Shown: positions 1 to 6,369 of the stretch, one piece after another
Layout of the letters: each line of letters opens with the position of its first letter
Position numbering within the stretch: the stretch's first letter is position 1
NCBI RefSeq assembly: GCF_001557115.1
Contig: NZ_LSKQ01000162.1
Location: 1-6,637 of the forward strand
Length of the DNA: 6,637 nt
Reading direction: 5' to 3'
Origin: Erythrobacter sp. CCH5-A1
GTDB taxonomy: Bacteria > Pseudomonadota > Alphaproteobacteria > Sphingomonadales > Sphingomonadaceae
Position numbers and translations under genes: made by a program
Notes under the pieces: model-generated
Told to the model about the DNA's origin: nothing
Seen by the model: only the letters and a program-made list of their open reading frames with translations
The model's database searches: none

Positions 1-494
1 TCGGCTGCGACAACGGCGAGAAGGTGCGCGTCGCCTTCTCGCTCGACTGCTGCGATCGAGAGGCAATGGGCTTCGTTGCCACCACGGCAGGCATATCTGC
101 CGAGGACGTGCGCGATCTCATGACCGCCACCGTCGAGCACCGCTTCGGCCGTGTGAACAGGCTGCCTGCCACCATCGAATGGCTGACTGACAATGGCAGC
201 TGCTACACCGCCAGGGAGACCCGCCGCTTCGCACGCGAGATCAACCTCAAGCCCCGGACAACACCCATCGAAAGCCCGCAATCGAACGGCATGGCCGACG
301 CGTTCGTGCGCACCATGAAGCGAGACTACGTCCGCGTGGCGGAAAAGCCTGACGCCAGAGCCGTGATCAGCCAGCTGCCCAGCTGGTTCCACCACTACAA
401 CACCGTCCATCCGCATCGCGCCCTTGGCTACCTCGCACCGCGCGAATACATCACCCAATCAACCAGTGAGGAACTGTCCGGGAATTAAAGGGCA
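1..494 (+). mobile_element. 3' end of an IS3-family insertion sequence (IS2-like group), partial
   Basis: The stretch carries the end of an IS3-type transposase gene and the presumed right end of the element. Homology to the interrupted receptor gene on the opposite strand stops at about 490-495, which places the junction there. A terminus at 494 is my best guess, because it gives an element ending in CA (inner-strand reading TGCCCTTTAATTCCCGG), in keeping with the TG...CA ends common in the IS3 family. The left end, the matching inverted repeat and the target-site duplication lie outside the window, so the exact boundary is an inference. Confidence 0.75.
3..488 (+). CDS. IS3-family transposase, integrase catalytic region (OrfB C-terminal part), 5' truncated by window edge
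   Basis: This is the C-terminal part of an rve-type (DDE) transposase, which cuts and joins IS ends during transposition. The frame is open from base 3, and GCDNGEK precedes the first possible GTG at 24, matching the usual run-up in IS2-like proteins. So the gene starts outside the window and the GTG is not its start. Numbering from that GTG as residue 1, the first acidic residue is D8 (SLDCCD) and the second is D56 (LTDNGS). The third position, 35 residues further on, is D92 in NGMADAFV, where the family normally has glutamate (MAEAFV or similar). The C-terminal signature WFHHYNTVHPHRALGYLAPREY is the classic IS3 tail. The gene ends a few bases before the presumed IS terminus. The Glu-to-Asp change may leave this copy inactive; family assignment is secure. 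Confidence 0.9.
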   Translation, partial: GCDNGEKVRVAFSLDCCDREAMGFVATTAGISAEDVRDLMTATVEHRFGRVNRLPATIEWLTDNGSCYTARETRRFAREINLKPRTTPIESPQSNGMADAFVRTMKRDYVRVAEKPDARAVISQLPSWFHHYNTVHPHRALGYLAPREYITQSTSEELSGN

Positions 495-1406
495 ACGACA
501 GCTTGAGGTTGTCGAGGAACTCGTGATTGAACACGGCCTCGTAATACTGGTCTTCCGCGATCGCTTCGCCATTAGCGCTTCCGGTGAAGGTATCGGTACC
601 GATCTGCTGTAGGATTTCGCCATTGGATAACAGCGGGAAGCCTGAATTGGGGTTGGTTTCGGTGCGGGTGTAGGACGCACTGGCCTTGATCGAGGTCGAA
701 GGGCCCACGTTGACGATTGCCACGGGTCGCACCGCAACCGTCTGGCGCCGGGTCTCGCGCGCATCGAACTGAAAATCGCGGTAGGCGCCGCTGATACGCA
801 GCAGCACAGTCTCATTGCCGCTGATGTCGCCGAGGTTGGCATCCAGCTCGGCGGCGAAGCTGCCGAAATGGTCGCCGCGCAGCTCGTAGCCGATGAAACG
901 GTCGGCTTCGGGCACCTTGGTCACGGTGTTGATGATGCCGCCCGCTCCGATAGGCCCGAGCGAGATCGAAGCCGGGCCCTTGAGCACTTCGTAGCGTTCG
1001 ACGAAGGCATCGTCGCGCGCGCCGGATCCGCGAAAGTTGTTCTGCACCCGGTTGTCGATCTGGATCGGGGCTTCAAAACCGCGTGCGAGAAAATCGGGTG
1101 TGCCAGTGCCCAAGCGGTCTTCGGTGAACGTGATGTTGGGCAGGGTCGTCAAGGCCTCGATAGGACGGGTCAAATTGCGCTCATCCAGAAAATCGCGGTC
1201 GATGATGTCCAGGGTGAAAGGCAGTTCTTCGGGCGCGATCGGAATCCGGTCGATCAGCGATTGCTGAAACTGTCCGGTTACGACGATTTCTGCCTCCGCT
1301 TCGGCGTCAGCACCAACATCAACGGTCGCTTGCGCGCGTACAGGTGCGCTAGCTAGGATCGCGCAATCGAAACTGCGCTCGTCAGCGTCAACTTCATAGA
1401 GCGCAT
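451..1406 (-). pseudogene. TonB-dependent siderophore receptor, disrupted by IS insertion and a signal-peptide frameshift
   Basis: This is the N-terminal portion of an outer-membrane receptor of the ferric-siderophore type (FhuA/FpvA-like). Visible in order are a TonB box (EIVVTG), a plug domain with LPFTLDIIDRDFLDERN, the plug end RYEVLKGPASISLG followed by GAGGIINTVTK, and the first barrel strands. Only about 310 residues remain against roughly 700 usual for the family. Receptor sequence ends near 495, and the frame then reads about 14 codons of IS sequence to a stop at 451. The start at 1406 has GAGG nine bases upstream and encodes MRSMKLTLTSAVSIA, but that frame stops at 1353. The plug frame supplies AILASAPVRAQA immediately after. 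Joined, they form a textbook Sec signal peptide ending in AQA, so one base has been lost near 1360-1364. An alternative ATG at 1425 is in the plug frame but gives a hydrophilic N-terminus unsuited to export. I judge it non-functional. Confidence 0.85.
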
Positions 1407-1578
1407 GTGGGATTGCCTCATACATTCAAACTCACTTGTTCGTTTGGGGCGATCTGGCTGCAGCTTGGCGCTACAAGGCAGATAATTATGTAAAACCCGC
1501 AAAATTTCCGTGGATGCGTCGTGTTGGCGATCAAGCGCCGGATTACTGCAATCCGACGCCGGATCGTGGACGTTAAGA
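1407..1578. other. Gap between the two receptor genes, upstream of the broken receptor
   Basis: No credible gene lies here. The stretch holds the GAGG-type ribosome binding site of the broken receptor (1416-1419 on the minus strand), an AT-rich island at about 1481-1507 that includes the perfect palindrome ATAATTAT (1482-1489), and a strong hairpin at 1535-1559. The AT-rich island is the likeliest site for a promoter or a metal-regulator operator for the broken receptor. I could not place a convincing -35/-10 pair, so it is left as a candidate only. Confidence 0.4.
1535..1559 (-). terminator. Possible transcription terminator hairpin after the FecA-like gene
   Basis: The arms 1535-1544 (GCGCCGGATT) and 1550-1559 (AATCCGACGC) pair over ten positions, nine Watson-Crick and one G-T wobble, around a five-base loop. 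It starts about 20 bases after the stop codon of the FecA-like gene on the minus strand. No run of U follows in that direction (TTGATCG), so it is not a classical Rho-independent terminator. It could instead stabilise the 3' end of the message or pause polymerase. The pairing is directly visible; the role is inferred. Confidence 0.4.
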
Positions 1579-3879
1579 TTAATATCGCAGCGTCAGGCCC
1601 ACCTGGATCGTAAATGGCTGGCCCGGCAGGATGCCCCGCGCACGGTCGGTCACATAAAGCCGGTCGAACAGATTGCGCGCGGTGGCGAACACCTCCCACT
1701 TGCCCTGCGGCGGGCCGTAGGATGCGGCGAGGTTGACCTGCGTCCACCCCTCGATCAGCCCGCGCTGGCCGTCCGGGGTGACGGGGATCAGGTTTACGTC
1801 ATCGGCGAAGACCGAGGACTGGCTGACCACTTCGACCTGGCCGGTGAAGCCCTTGTGCTCGACCCCGAGCGCGCCGGAGAACAGCCATTCGGGCGAATAG
1901 GGCAGGCGGTTGCCTTCGACATCGCGCGCCACGCCGCAGGGCACCGCGCCCGCGCCGGTGGCAACCAGCGTGCCGGTGGTCGCGCCGTCGAAACAGGGGG
2001 CGGTGGCGATGCGGGTGGAGTTGTATTCCGCATCCGCGACCCAGGTCAGCGCGAGGCGGGCGAAGACATCGGTCTCGCGCTCAGTCCACCCCGCCGCGCG
2101 CGACGAGACATTGAGCGCAAACTCGCCGCCCCGGTGGATCGTCTCGCCCGCCGAGGTCAGGGTCGCGCCGACCCCGCCGGCGACCGACTGGGCGACGATC
2201 TGGTTCTGGAAGTCCATCACGAAGGCGGTGGCATCGAAATTGACGCCCGGCACGATATCGCCGCGCAGGCCGATTTCGTAGTTCCAGCTCAGCTCCGCGC
2301 CGAGATCGACCGATCCGCCGGTGGCGGTGATGATGTCCTCCACGCGCGGGGGGGCAAAGCCGCGGTGGACGCCGCCGTAAAGCGTGATCGCATCGGTGAT
2401 CGCATAGGTCGCGCCCATGCCGGGCAGCAGCTTGTCGAGGCTTTCGCTTCCCTGCGTCACCGCCGTCACCGCGCCCGACGGACGCCCGCCCGCCAGAATG
2501 TCGATCGGCAGATTGCGGCGGGTGAAGTCGATGATCTCGGCGCGCACGCCCGGCGTCAGCGCCAGACGACCCAATTCGAAGCGCGACTGGAGGAAGGCCG
2601 AAAACGCGGTCACATCCCGCTCGTTGTTCTCGCGCACGCCGGCGTTGACGCTGGTGCCCGGCGCGCGGGCGGTGGGCGTGTCGCCGTTGAGCTGGCGGCG
2701 GCGCTGGCGTTCCTCGTGGAAGCGCACTCCGATCTCGGTCTCCCCGCCGAAGCCGAGCAGGTTGTGATCCACCGTCAGGCGCGATTCGATGCCGTAGGTG
2801 TCGTAATCGCGCAGCCGGCCTTCATTGCCACAGGTGGTGAGCAGGTTCGCCATCCCGCCGCAGGCCGGATCGCTCGCGTCATTGGGGCGCTGGTTCGAGT
2901 TCGAGGATTGCCGCCACCAGTCGCGGGTGAAGTAGTGGTAGTAACCCGCCGTGCGCAGCGTCAGATCGTCCGAAAGGTTCCAGCGGTGCGCGATGGTGGC
3001 GTTCAGCCGCTCGGTCTGGAAATCCTCGTTGGGGAAGGGATTGCCGCGCGGATTGGCAGCGAATTCGTCGCGGCGCAGGCCCGAATAGCCGACCTGGCTA
3101 TCCTCACGGAAGCGCGACAGCTTGATGGTGAGGCCGTGATCGGGGCCGAACTCCCACCCGCCCTTGATGAAGATGTCGGTGAAGCGCAGCGCCTGATTGT
3201 CGCGGTTGCCGTCGGTCTGGTTGTGGTTGACGTGGACCATCACCCCGCCGCCCAGCAGCTTGCCGCCGATCGTGCCGTCGAGCATCAGCATGTCGCGGTT
3301 GCCGCCCGCGATGGTGCCGTTGGCGATGAATTCGTCCGGCACTTCGGGGGTGATGTAATTGACCACGCCGCCGATGGTCTGCGGGCCGAAACGGATCTGG
3401 CCTGCGCCCTTCAGCACTTCAAGGCTGGTGAAGCGCTGGATCGGCGGGTGATAATAGGCCGCGTTATCGCCATAGGGGGCAAAGCCCAGCGGGATGCCGT
3501 CTTCCAGCAGCAGCACCTTGGTCGAACGGATTGGGTTCAGCCCGCGAATGCCGATATTGGGGCGCATCCCGGCGCCTTCCTCGTCACGCACGAAGACACC
3601 AGGAACCAGCCGCAGCGCGTCATTGACGTTGAGCGGGCGGGTGCGCTTGAGGTCGGTCTCGCTGACAACTGCCGAGGAACCGGGGATGACATCGGCATTC
3701 TCTACGCTGCCAACCACGATGATGTCGGTTGCCGGGTCAGCGGCTCCGCTCGCGACGGCGGCGGCCATCGGAACAGCGCTGACTGGGCTTTCGGCATCGG
3801 AGGGGGCGGCTGCGGCCGCAGCCGGGATGGCGATGAGAGACGCGCTGAGCAACAGGACGATACGAGCGGAGTGCAACAT
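1579..3879 (-). CDS. FecA-like TonB-dependent outer-membrane receptor (iron-chelate uptake), complete
   Basis: The 766-residue product is an outer-membrane beta-barrel that imports an iron chelate using TonB energy. It shows a signal peptide (residues 1 to about 25: RIVLLLSASLIAIPAAAA), a TonB box (DIIVVG, 52-57) and a plug (about 64-177). The plug carries the hallmark NIGIRGLNPIRSTKVLLLED and PYGD...YYHPPIQR, close to the ferric dicitrate receptor FecA. The barrel ends NLFDRLYV...GLTLRY with the usual terminal aromatic residue. Only about 25 residues separate signal peptide and TonB box, so the N-terminal signalling domain of E. coli FecA is missing and FecI/FecR-type transcriptional signalling is not expected. 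Two cysteine pairs (C340/C350, C629/C648) probably lie in surface loops. The ATG is preceded by AGAGG six bases away, and a Fur-box-like site lies upstream. The ligand could be ferric citrate or another chelate; the sequence does not decide. Confidence 0.92.
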   Translation of the reverse strand: MLHSARIVLLLSASLIAIPAAAAAAPSDAESPVSAVPMAAAVASGAADPATDIIVVGSVENADVIPGSSAVVSETDLKRTRPLNVNDALRLVPGVFVRDEEGAGMRPNIGIRGLNPIRSTKVLLLEDGIPLGFAPYGDNAAYYHPPIQRFTSLEVLKGAGQIRFGPQTIGGVVNYITPEVPDEFIANGTIAGGNRDMLMLDGTIGGKLLGGGVMVHVNHNQTDGNRDNQALRFTDIFIKGGWEFGPDHGLTIKLSRFREDSQVGYSGLRRDEFAANPRGNPFPNEDFQTERLNATIAHRWNLSDDLTLRTAGYYHYFTRDWWRQSSNSNQRPNDASDPACGGMANLLTTCGNEGRLRDYDTYGIESRLTVDHNLLGFGGETEIGVRFHEERQRRRQLNGDTPTARAPGTSVNAGVRENNERDVTAFSAFLQSRFELGRLALTPGVRAEIIDFTRRNLPIDILAGGRPSGAVTAVTQGSESLDKLLPGMGATYAITDAITLYGGVHRGFAPPRVEDIITATGGSVDLGAELSWNYEIGLRGDIVPGVNFDATAFVMDFQNQIVAQSVAGGVGATLTSAGETIHRGGEFALNVSSRAAGWTERETDVFARLALTWVADAEYNSTRIATAPCFDGATTGTLVATGAGAVPCGVARDVEGNRLPYSPEWLFSGALGVEHKGFTGQVEVVSQSSVFADDVNLIPVTPDGQRGLIEGWTQVNLAASYGPPQGKWEVFATARNLFDRLYVTDRARGILPGQPFTIQVGLTLRY

Positions 3880-3885
3880 TAGGGA

Positions 3886-3890
3886 CCTCT
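3886..3890 (-). promoter_or_regulatory. Ribosome binding site of the FecA-like gene
   Basis: On the minus strand AGAGG sits six bases before the ATG at 3879. This supports that start, which also opens directly into a clean signal peptide. Confidence 0.7.
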
Positions 3891-3913
3891 TAATCGACTT
3901 GGCTGGTCACTAA

Positions 3914-3928
3914 TGAAGATGATTTGCA
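3914..3928 (-). promoter_or_regulatory. Candidate Fur box (ferric uptake regulator operator) upstream of the FecA-like gene
   Basis: The 15-base site reads TGAAGAT-G-ATTTGCA on the plus strand, an imperfect 7-1-7 palindrome. It keeps most positions of the proteobacterial Fur consensus TGAGAAT-N-ATTCTCA, with matches at the outer and central bases. Over the 19-base form I count 13 of 18 defined positions matching. It lies about 35 bases before the start codon, where iron-bound Fur could block transcription. A TTGCCA hexamer just upstream on the minus strand could be a -35 element, but no good -10 accompanies it. Iron repression of a FecA-type receptor is well established in other bacteria; here it is inferred. 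Confidence 0.5.
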
Positions 3929-4240
3929 ATAACAACTGGCAAAGTGACTCCTCCCGAAGACATTTCCAGACTGTAGCTGTTGTGCCGCACCCAATGCGCG
4001 ATGGTCCGGCGGAAAGAATCTGCGCCCGCCACATTAACTTGCCGGAGCTATCGCCGCAAAGGGTCGCACTCAGGCGATGCTATCACGCCCATTATGGCAG
4101 ATACGGGGTCGGATTGCGAATTTCCGCTTCCAGGGAGAACCCGGCTGAGGCTGCCGGTCTGCGCTTTGGGCTTTCTTGACCTGGCAATCGGTCGGGGCAG
4201 GGCAGGCGCGTGAATTCCCGCATCTCCAAGAGTAGCGGCA

Positions 4241-5344
4241 TCATACAACCGGTGCGGCATAATCGGGCAGAGTGTGCATGGAGCGCAGCCGGGGTTCGGA
4301 CACGGCTGCGGGGATTGATCGGAGTGCCGCACGCATCAGCAACTGCGCCGCAGCCGGCCCATGAGCACCAAACCGGCCAAGCGCCGATTGCCGGACAAAC
4401 ATCCGCGCCCGCTTGAGGCGGAGGCGATCGTAATGATAGGCCACCTGCGAGGGCGTAAAACCATCGGCGATGGCCTGAAGCGCGGCGGCATCCTCCAGCC
4501 CCTGACAGGCGCCCTGGCCAAGATTGGGCTCCATCGCATGGGCAGCATCCCCGACCCGGATGATCCCGGGGGCGCAGAGTGTCTTCGGCGGCGGCTTGGC
4601 ATGGACGGCAAATGGGATAAGCGCTTCAGGCGCGGTGGCGGCAATTGCCTCGGCGATCGGGGTTGGCCAGCCTTCGGCGGCGGCGGCGCAGGCGGCAAGA
4701 TCGGGCATGGCGGCAGCGGCAGGCTGGGTGCGCATCAGGAACCAGTAGCGGCGGTTGTCCGGCAGTTCGAACACGCCGAACCGCTGGTGCTTGCCCCAGT
4801 ATTCCGCCGCCACACCTCCAAGCCCGGGCCCCGCGACCCGGCCCGAGAGCGCCAGCACCCCGCCATAGCCCGCATAGGCGGGCGCCGATCCCGCACTGCT
4901 CGGCGCGCGGATACCGCCGGCATCGACCACCAGATCACAGACCAGCGGCTCGCCGCTCGCCAGCGTCACACGCCCCGAGGCGACCTCGGCGACCTCGCAG
5001 CCGAGCCGTAGGCGATCCGGCCCCAGCGCCACCAGCAGCGCGTTCTGAAGCGAGGTCCGGGTCGCGAGCAGCGCGGTATCGGGCAGGAGCCGGGCAAGGA
5101 TCGTCGCGCCGCCCTGTGTCGCCAGCAGCATCTGCCCAATCGGCGCGGCGGCGGCCGTGACCGCGCCAAGAATGCCAAGGCGCGCCATCGCCGCACAGGC
5201 ATTGGGCCACAGGCTGAGCGCGGCGCCCATCGGCGCGATGCGGGGCGCGCGTTCCAGCACCGTGACCTCCCACCCGGCATTGGCGAATGCGATGCCCGAG
5301 GCCAGCCCGGCTATCCCGCCGCCGACGATGATCGCTCTGGGCAT
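4241..5344 (-). CDS. FAD-dependent monooxygenase, group A (PHBH/UbiH-type fold)
   Basis: The 367-residue protein belongs to the single-component flavoprotein hydroxylases, which use NAD(P)H and oxygen to hydroxylate aromatic or similar substrates. The N-terminal Rossmann motif GGGIAGL (8-14) and E31 at the end of the second strand bind the ADP part of FAD. R96 in TRTSLQNALL fits the conserved arginine near the flavin. The GD motif RVGDAAHAMEPNLGQGACQGLEDA (split here as RVGDAAH 263-269 and GQGACQGLEDA 276-286) is well kept. The middle DG motif is not: family members usually read GADGIRS, while this one has DAGGIRA (141-147), losing the Asp that contacts FAD and NAD(P)H. There is no signal peptide, so it is cytoplasmic. 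It starts 24 bases after the hydrolase gene, with AAGG nine bases upstream of the ATG, so the two are probably co-transcribed. Substrate unknown. Confidence 0.85.
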   Translation of the reverse strand: MPRAIIVGGGIAGLASGIAFANAGWEVTVLERAPRIAPMGAALSLWPNACAAMARLGILGAVTAAAAPIGQMLLATQGGATILARLLPDTALLATRTSLQNALLVALGPDRLRLGCEVAEVASGRVTLASGEPLVCDLVVDAGGIRAPSSAGSAPAYAGYGGVLALSGRVAGPGLGGVAAEYWGKHQRFGVFELPDNRRYWFLMRTQPAAAAMPDLAACAAAAEGWPTPIAEAIAATAPEALIPFAVHAKPPPKTLCAPGIIRVGDAAHAMEPNLGQGACQGLEDAAALQAIADGFTPSQVAYHYDRLRLKRARMFVRQSALGRFGAHGPAAAQLLMRAALRSIPAAVSEPRLRSMHTLPDYAAPVV

Positions 5345-5368
5345 ACGCGCGCGCCTTGTCGGTGCCTG

Positions 5369-6214
5369 CTATCGCGCGCTGATGAAGGCCGCCAGAGCCG
5401 CGCGCCCCTCGGCCGCTTCGAGCGCGCCGCCATGGCCCACCGGCACGGGCGCGAAGGTCACCTTCGTCCCGCCTCCCTCAAGCGCCGGCTGGAACTCCCG
5501 CATCCGCGGGGGCCGAATGACCTTGTCTTTGGTGCCCGATAGCAGCAGCACCGGCGCACGGCTCGCCATCACATAGCCCTGATAGTCGAAGGCACCCAGC
5601 GCCGGGTCGAGCCGCAGCTTGACGAAAGGCTTGGCAAGGCCGGGGACGAAATCGCGCCCGACGGCCTGATAATCAGCGGCGCTCCCTTCGATGATCAGTC
5701 CGGCAAGCCCGCCCGCTTGCGCCAGCGATGCCGTCATGGCGCCGCCGAAGGACAGGCCATAGGCATAGACCGGGCCATTCCCGATCCACCCTTGCGACTT
5801 CAGCCGATCGATCATCGCCGGGCCGAAGGCGGCGGCTGCCTCAATCGTGGTGGGCAGGATGGTGCCGCCGCGCCCGGGATAGTCATAGAGGATGATGTCA
5901 GCCCCCGTCACCTCGGCAAGGCGCGCGGCCATGCGGCTCGTGCCCTCGGAATCGACGAAGCCGCCATTGCCGGCGCTGTAGATGATCGCGGTCTCGCTTG
6001 CGGGATTGTCCAGTCTGACCGTGCGCACCGCACCCAGATCGCCGAGGGGCAGCAGCGTATCCGTGGCCGTGTAGCCGTCCGGCACCGCCAGCACGGCATT
6101 GGGCGCGGCGAGGCTTGCGCTGGGGTAGAAGCTCGCCTGCGAGATCACCGCCGTGCAGCCGCCAAGGCTGAGCCCGAGCGCGGAAAAAATCATTGCAGAT
6201 TTGCAGGAAATCAC
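5369..6214 (-). CDS. Alpha/beta hydrolase-fold lipoprotein
   Basis: The 281-residue product has an alpha/beta hydrolase fold, suggesting an esterase, lipase or peptidase-like activity at the cell envelope. The chosen GTG at 6214 has GGAGG five bases upstream and yields a short lipoprotein signal: K5, a hydrophobic core MIFSALGLSL and lipobox LGGC with the lipidated cysteine at 20. Longer starts (ATG at 6226 or 6313) lack a good ribosome binding site and put the signal inside the protein. The nucleophile elbow is YGLSFGG with Ser155. Asp230 (SGTKDKVI) and His261 (VGHGG) complete a plausible catalytic triad in the right order. An NGG stretch (IIYSAGNGG) follows strand 3 and may shape the oxyanion hole. 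The protein is probably anchored in the periplasm or outer membrane. It heads a likely operon with the FAD monooxygenase. Substrate unknown. Confidence 0.85.
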   Translation of the reverse strand: MISCKSAMIFSALGLSLGGCTAVISQASFYPSASLAAPNAVLAVPDGYTATDTLLPLGDLGAVRTVRLDNPASETAIIYSAGNGGFVDSEGTSRMAARLAEVTGADIILYDYPGRGGTILPTTIEAAAAFGPAMIDRLKSQGWIGNGPVYAYGLSFGGAMTASLAQAGGLAGLIIEGSAADYQAVGRDFVPGLAKPFVKLRLDPALGAFDYQGYVMASRAPVLLLSGTKDKVIRPPRMREFQPALEGGGTKVTFAPVPVGHGGALEAAEGRAALAAFISAR

Positions 6215-6332
6215 ATCGGCCTCCATCAGAATTTCAAGCGCAACCAATGTGATAGGAGATGGTTCCGCGATCCTGACGGCTTGCTGAACGTGAGGCCGAT
6301 CAAGGCGCGGCAAATGAGGCCTGAGCGTATGT
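6215..6332. other. Divergent intergenic stretch between hydrolase operon and toxin gene
   Basis: This stretch must hold the promoter of the hydrolase-monooxygenase operon on the minus strand, but I see no convincing -35/-10 pair. A seven-base direct repeat, TGAGGCC, occurs at 6291-6297 and 6315-6321, 24 bases apart, which is about two helical turns and a bit. It could bind a regulator but may be chance. The hydrolase frame stays open upstream to 6313, yet the residues encoded there look unlike a protein start. Confidence 0.35.
6220..6224 (-). promoter_or_regulatory. Ribosome binding site deciding the GTG start of the hydrolase lipoprotein
   Basis: The minus strand reads GGAGG five bases before GTG at 6214. 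An ATG at 6226 overlaps this motif (ATGGAGG) and has nothing similar upstream of itself. The GTG also gives the best-proportioned lipoprotein signal. Both lines of evidence favour the GTG start. Confidence 0.75.
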
Positions 6333-6352
6333 CATTGACCTATGTGTCAATG
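6333..6352. repeat. Perfect inverted repeat, candidate operator of the toxin gene
   Basis: CATTGAC (6333-6339) and GTCAATG (6346-6352) are perfect inverted copies around a six-base centre. The repeat covers the presumed -35 hexamer of the toxin gene. Palindromes in this position are typical operators for antitoxin repressors in RelE/HigB-type modules. That this one is bound by the cognate antitoxin is inference. Confidence 0.55.
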
Positions 6353-6363
6353 GCGTATATATG
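6335..6363 (+). promoter_or_regulatory. Candidate promoter of the RelE/HigB-type toxin gene
   Basis: TTGACC (6335-6340) and TATATG (6358-6363) lie 17 bases apart, close to sigma-70-type consensus. An overlapping TATATA at 6356-6361 would give a 15-base spacer. With the 17-base arrangement, transcription should begin around 6369-6371, on the ATG at 6370. Confidence 0.5.
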
Positions 6364-6369
6364 GCGGGC

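Larger units (their letters stand above)
3880..4240. other. 361-base non-coding stretch between the monooxygenase and the FecA-like gene
   Basis: This stretch holds the ribosome binding site and candidate Fur box of the FecA-like gene at its left end. The rest is unassigned. Open frames across it on either strand have no recognisable motif and no good ribosome binding site. A short stem, CCGGC (4141-4145) with GCCGG (4153-4157), lies about 85 bases past the monooxygenase stop and is too weak, without a following U run, to call a terminator. The length of the gap and the operator near its left end suggest that the FecA-like gene has its own promoter rather than being read only from the operon upstream. 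Confidence 0.5.

Noticed and set aside
1356..1425. ATG at 1425 as the true start of the receptor.
   Set aside because: It gives the hydrophilic sequence MYEAIPHALYEVDADERSFDC before the cleavage region, which cannot serve as a Sec signal, and it has a weaker ribosome binding site than the ATG at 1406.
1510..3882. A 790-codon open frame on the plus strand opposite the FecA-like gene.
   Set aside because: It is Arg-, Ala- and Gly-rich and low in recognisable motifs, as expected for the antisense frame of a GC-rich gene. The opposite strand encodes an unmistakable TonB-dependent receptor.
4141..4157. Short stem CCGGC/GCCGG as a terminator of the monooxygenase gene.
   Set aside because: Only five base pairs, about 85 bases from the stop and not followed by a U run. 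Such stems are common by chance in GC-rich DNA.
3913..4213. Two overlapping small plus-strand frames in the gap upstream of the FecA-like gene.
   Set aside because: Neither has a ribosome binding site, signal peptide or recognisable motif. The first ATG lies next to the Fur-like operator. Compatible with random open frames.
4361..5011. A 216-codon plus-strand frame, with further frames, inside the monooxygenase gene.
   Set aside because: No family motif and no good ribosome binding site; it overlaps a gene with clear FAD-binding motifs on the other strand.
6291..6321. Direct repeat TGAGGCC, two copies 24 bases apart, as a regulator site.
   Set aside because: Seven bases with two copies is within chance expectation, and there is no symmetry or clear promoter nearby to anchor it.
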